A DNA stretch of 64,000 bases, taken from the NCBI GenBank assembly GCA_963691655.1, contig OY829328.1:88602400-88666399 (forward strand). Direction: 5' to 3'. The stretch's first letter is position 1; every line of letters begins with the position of its first letter. The DNA comes from Toxonevra muliebris. Lineage: Eukaryota; Arthropoda; Insecta; Diptera; Pallopteridae. The translations under genes and the position numbers were made by a program. The notes beneath the pieces were generated by a model, which saw only the letters and a list, made by a program, of their open reading frames with translations, was not told the DNA's origin and searched no databases. This document shows positions 60,635-64,000 of the stretch, one piece after another.

Positions 60635-62108
60635 TTAAACAAAGCATACAGTACCCAATATTAAATATATAAAACCGAAAATTAATATAGCAATTCGTTC
60701 CAGAACTATAGCCAAGTGTGTCCACTCGTTGGGTGACCAATCAACAGAGATTAACTGACTAAATTCCTGTAGTTTTACATCTTCAAATTGTCCAGTTACA
60801 TCTGCAGTATCCAATGGTTGAGAATTTTTGGTCATTGGTGTAGGAGCAATATATTGTATAAAAGGATGTTTCAAAAGAGTTGAAAAACGTGTATGAAGTT
60901 TTCCACGAAATTGAGTGCGTGTTGCCATTAATGAGAAAATTGTAATCAAATGATTCAGAGTGACTAGAACCAAACTGAAGCTATAGAAAATAACTGCAAA
61001 GAATATAGAGAATATTGAAAGTCTGAAGTATAGTAGAAATTGCTCCTTCTCACTTACCAATCAACGGTGTGCTACGTGCATATTTGCCAATATTACTAGC
61101 AAAATAAAGTAAATTTAAAATAATAATAATGAAGCTGATGCTGTTCAGCAAAATCTTCTCGCTACGCTGTGGTTCTAAGCATAACGCTAACATACTCAGT
61201 AATATCACACAAAAAGCAGGTGCACGAAACATTATTACAAAAGATGAGAAACGCTCAAATTTTATATGATAATCGATGGAGATGTAAGGTTCAGCACAGC
61301 AATCATAAACGGTGGCAACATGTTCGGCGGTAAAATTAATAATTTTATATTGCACATTCTTCATTTCATCATTATCGAAATTCATTGATGTATTTGCCCC
61401 AGAACTGGTGACAATATCCAATTCAAATCCATTATAAGTCCATGAGCCCAAGCTCATTTTGCACTCATGACGATCATGCGGCCAATTGTGAAAATTCGTA
61501 GTGCAAAACATCATTACATCGATAACATCACTCCAGAAGATGTCTCCATTTCGTTGAAGTACCACGGCACCATTGCGATGCATGCGTAGAAATCTATCGG
61601 GAGCATTGTTGTAGACCTCCAAGTCGGGAACCCAAACCAGCTTCTGACTAACCGATATTTTAGTTATGTTATTATAGTCACTTGGGTTCCAAGCTAATTT
61701 TGGATCACGCCAACTCTGCGAACATAATCAGTTTTTGATTATTGAGACATTTTATCATACTCCAGTAAAACATTTTTTTTAGCTCACCACATCTAAGAGT
61801 CCCACGAAATTAAATGCACCATCACGTTCATGAAAATCAAAATGTTGTAATTCAATATTCACAGAAACATCGATGCGTTCTTCTTTCGGCCGTGAAGCAG
61901 CATCGTAATTAACAAATAGATCAGTTACTAAACGTTCACGCGCAATATCCGTTGAGTAAACTATAATTTGAAAATTAGATTAGAAACATTTAGTATCTAC
62001 TTTTTTAAAAAATTTTAATTCTGTATTCATAAATTTACATTTGCCTTCACTTCCACTCCATAGTACCAGAAATACTAAAAACAGCCCCATTTCAAATGCC
62101 GCAGCCAT
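60635..62108 (-). CDS. Divergent nicotinic acetylcholine receptor-type subunit
   Basis: Four exons (62108-62039, 61960-61788, 61715-61058, 60993-60635) join in frame to 419 codons with GT/AG introns. Residues 1-22 form a signal peptide. The ligand-binding domain shows SWRDPKLAWNP (82-92), loop A VWVPDLEVYNN, the Cys-loop Cys152-Cys166 (13 residues between, with NWPHDR), loop B GSWTY, and adjacent cysteines 220-221 in YDCCAEPY, the alpha-type loop C. Membrane segments lie at about 240-261, 268-287, 301-324 and 392-416; the last follows EWTHLAIVLERI, as in nAChR subunits. The channel-lining segment EKILLNSISFIII lacks the usual 9' leucine. The short length and M3-M4 loop resemble divergent fly subunits such as nAChR beta3. 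Acetylcholine gating is likely for the fold but unproven. AATAAA lies at 60596-60591. Confidence 0.9.
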
Positions 62109-62176
62109 TGATGCTGGTGCTGATGTTTTGCGGTATTCACGTCCAACTATCTTGATCCAAGTTTCAGTAGCTACTG

Positions 62177-62184
62177 ATTATATA
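62177..62184 (-). promoter_or_regulatory. TATA-like promoter element of the nicotinic-type subunit
   Basis: The minus strand reads TATATAAT inside a 20-bp palindrome (GATTATATAAAACTATAATC, 62176-62195 on plus), about 70 bases upstream of the ATG. The same 20-mer recurs exactly at 63065-63084. Confidence 0.4.
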
Positions 62185-62592
62185 AAACTATAATCAAAAA
62201 ATTGTCTACTTGTTGATTACTTAATGTACTCATGCATATATGTATGTATGTCGAAGTAAGCTGGAAGTAAACTACGCCACAACATGTGTCTGCTGGCTGG
62301 CTTTGCATCTTTGGATTATCCATAAGGTATGTTAGTACCATCCTGGCTTGACGTTTAATATCGCCCGTTACTTTTTCAGTGTTATTTCAATTGCTTCGTT
62401 AATACATTACCGTTGTATGATTAAGCAACCACGCTGAATTTTATTTTATTTTTATTGTCTATTTTTTTATTATTTATTTAAGTACTGCACTTTTTTTTAA
62501 GGGCAATCAATACACAGGGGATAACCCAATGAATGCCAAGCATTGTGTAATGTAATAGATAAGTAAGAAAACATGCCTTTGTGGAGAAATAA

Positions 62593-62640
62593 ATCCAGAA
62601 CCCAAGAGATGAATGTCTAGCACGCTATCATTAGACCACC
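62593..62640 (-). repeat. Degenerate tRNA-like segment
   Basis: The minus strand has an A-box-like GGTGGTCTAATGATAG and a B-box-like GGGTTCTGGATTT about 35 bases apart, as in a decayed tRNA-Asp/Glu-type gene or SINE head. It falls in the part of duplication copy 1 that copy 2 lacks. Confidence 0.35.
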
Positions 62641-63736
62641 GATGTTACGTTTTCTTTCAATATTATTATGTGTGTGATATACGCACCTTACTTATTTCAT
62701 ACTATAAAATAAGTGAGAAGTGAGACTATATTTGCTAATTGCACTCTATTGTCTCGTTTATTTCTAAAAACTTTGTCTGTGATTTAATTTACTCAAGTGT
62801 ATGAAAATTCTGTGGAATTATAAGTAGATTTCATATTCAAGGGAAATGAGAAAAATGGTTGTTGCATTTACTGATCAAGTTATAACCAGAAATAGTTGAG
62901 AAGTGAAAAGTGATGGCAGTCACGAGCTAGAAAGTGTCATTGCATAATGAATCTAGAGGGGACGAAGTGATTTTGTTCAATTAAAAATTTAAAGTATTTT
63001 GCCACAGTGAATATACGGTGAAGTATCACTTTATCCACTACGAACCCAAACTTCAATTTTAACTGATTATATAAAACTATAATCACTATATATCTGTCTG
63101 GCTTTGTACATTTGGATTAAGCATACAGCATGGCCGTACAATTCTGGCTGATTCCCAAAGATAGATAAATATAATAAAGTTTTTCCTTAGCACAAACTCT
63201 GTTTCTCTGATAATTCTACTGATTCGATAGTGCATTACTGGTTTTATGACTAAGTAGCCACAGTTGATTCGTTCTTTTCTCCTGTTACTTAAATTTATTT
63301 ATAATTTCACCAGTTTCCTTTCTGTTTTGCAATATGTTACGATATGTGGAAAAGTAGCAAGTAGTACTATATTTAAGGATTGTACCCTATTGCCTCATTC
63401 TTTTCGGTGCTTTAATTCACTCAAGTGGTTAAATATTCTATAGAATTATGAGCAGATTTAATATACAAGTGAAATGATAAAAATTGTTGCATTTACTCAT
63501 CAAGGAACAATCAGAAATAGTTGAGAAGTGAAAAGTGGTGACAGTTGCCAGCTAGAAAGTGTCATTGCACAATAAGTTTACAAGGTAAGAAGTGGTTATT
63601 GCACCCGGTATGATGATCAAATTTAGTCTCAAATTCATTCACAGAATTCTTCGATGGAGTCACATTTATGACCAAAGGGCACAGCCATGTTAAAAACTCT
63701 CCTAAACCAAATACAATTTTGAAATACTTAGCCACT

Positions 63737-63869
63737 ATCTTGAATGAGCAATGGCGGATTTTGCTATTTCCATTTTTTGCTTTTTTTAACTAAAAAAAGA
63801 AATAAGAATATCTGGTTCTTTTTATTATGAAACTCAGTTTTTTTAAATCCGCCATTACTCATCCAAGAT
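63737..63869. repeat. Foldback repeat with 25-bp arms
   Basis: TGAGCAATGGCGGATTT in the left arm (63737-63761) is matched by AAATCCGCCATTACTCA in the right arm (63845-63869). Over 25 bases the arms differ at two positions, and the loop is about 83 bases. No coding frame lies within. It may be the centre of a larger MITE. Confidence 0.5.
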
Positions 63870-64000
63870 GCCGCTGAATGGTCTCAAGAAATCATTCTTC
63901 GATCGAGTACATCGTACTTCCATACGAAACTTGACTTGGTTTATGGACATTTTTAACATTGAACCCGGCAATTCTTTTCGCTTCTTAGTCTCTCATTATC

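Larger units (their letters stand above)
62170..63600. repeat. Tandem duplication upstream of the receptor gene
   Basis: Copy 1 (about 62170-62970) and copy 2 (about 63060-63600) share many blocks in the same order. These are the 20-bp palindrome, GGCTTTG(T/C)A..TTTGGATTA, TTACTCAAGTG-like and AATTCACTCAAGTG segments, GTTGCATTTACT, and AAATAGTTGAGAAGTGAAAAGTG...GCTAGAAAGTGTCATTGCA. The offset between copies changes from 889 to 625 bases along the length, so copy 1 carries about 264 extra bases. These probably include the tRNA-like insert at 62593-62640. Confidence 0.75.

Noticed and set aside
1..64000. CRISPR arrays, operons, bacterial-type terminators or riboswitches
   Set aside because: The window is eukaryotic nuclear DNA with spliced genes; no regularly spaced direct repeats of that kind were seen.

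Overview
The window is nuclear DNA from an insect, most likely a higher fly (Schizophora). The base composition is AT-rich, introns are small with GT/AG ends, (CAA/TTG)n and (GAT)n microsatellites are abundant, and the genes include an AAP-repeat cuticle protein, a Deltameth_res protein and nicotinic-type receptor subunits. A tephritid fruit fly is a reasonable guess, but the sequence alone does not prove it. Genes are sparse: five multi-exon protein genes can be rebuilt with intact reading frames through every splice junction, and the rest is intergenic or intronic DNA seeded with old transposons.

Layout. 1-16.4 kb has no supportable gene, only microsatellites, a 325-bp inverted-repeat element, a tRNA-derived SINE, a LINE RNase H scrap and a pogo-like MITE. 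16.4-19.3 kb (minus) is a five-exon membrane-anchored short-chain dehydrogenase most like DHRSX. A leader intron probably runs to a non-coding exon near 23.7-24.0 kb and contains a piggyBac-type MITE. A second TTAA-flanked element lies at 24.2-24.8 kb. 28.3-31.2 kb (plus) is a nine-exon gene that joins a secreted FAMeT (Methyltransf_FA) domain to a complete but divergent Cys-loop receptor. 32.1-34.4 kb (minus) is a three-exon AAP-repeat cuticle protein with a dead LINE in its second intron. 34.6-52.4 kb holds no recognised gene but has a hAT MITE with a perfect 8-bp target duplication and several tRNA-related elements. 52.4-53.25 kb (plus) looks like a long non-coding first exon ending in a consensus donor, so a larger gene probably continues to the right. 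59.1-59.6 kb (plus) is a 99-aa Deltameth_res protein. 60.3-62.1 kb (minus) is a 68-codon small ORF followed upstream by a 419-aa divergent nicotinic acetylcholine receptor subunit, whose upstream region has been tandemly duplicated (62.17-62.97 and 63.06-63.6 kb).

The most unusual item is the FAMeT/Cys-loop fusion. It and the nicotinic subunit 30 kb away share the Asn-Trp-Pro-His signature inside the Cys-loop, which suggests they belong to the same divergent branch of ligand-gated channels. All gene models are manual splices from sequence; no database search or transcript data was available.
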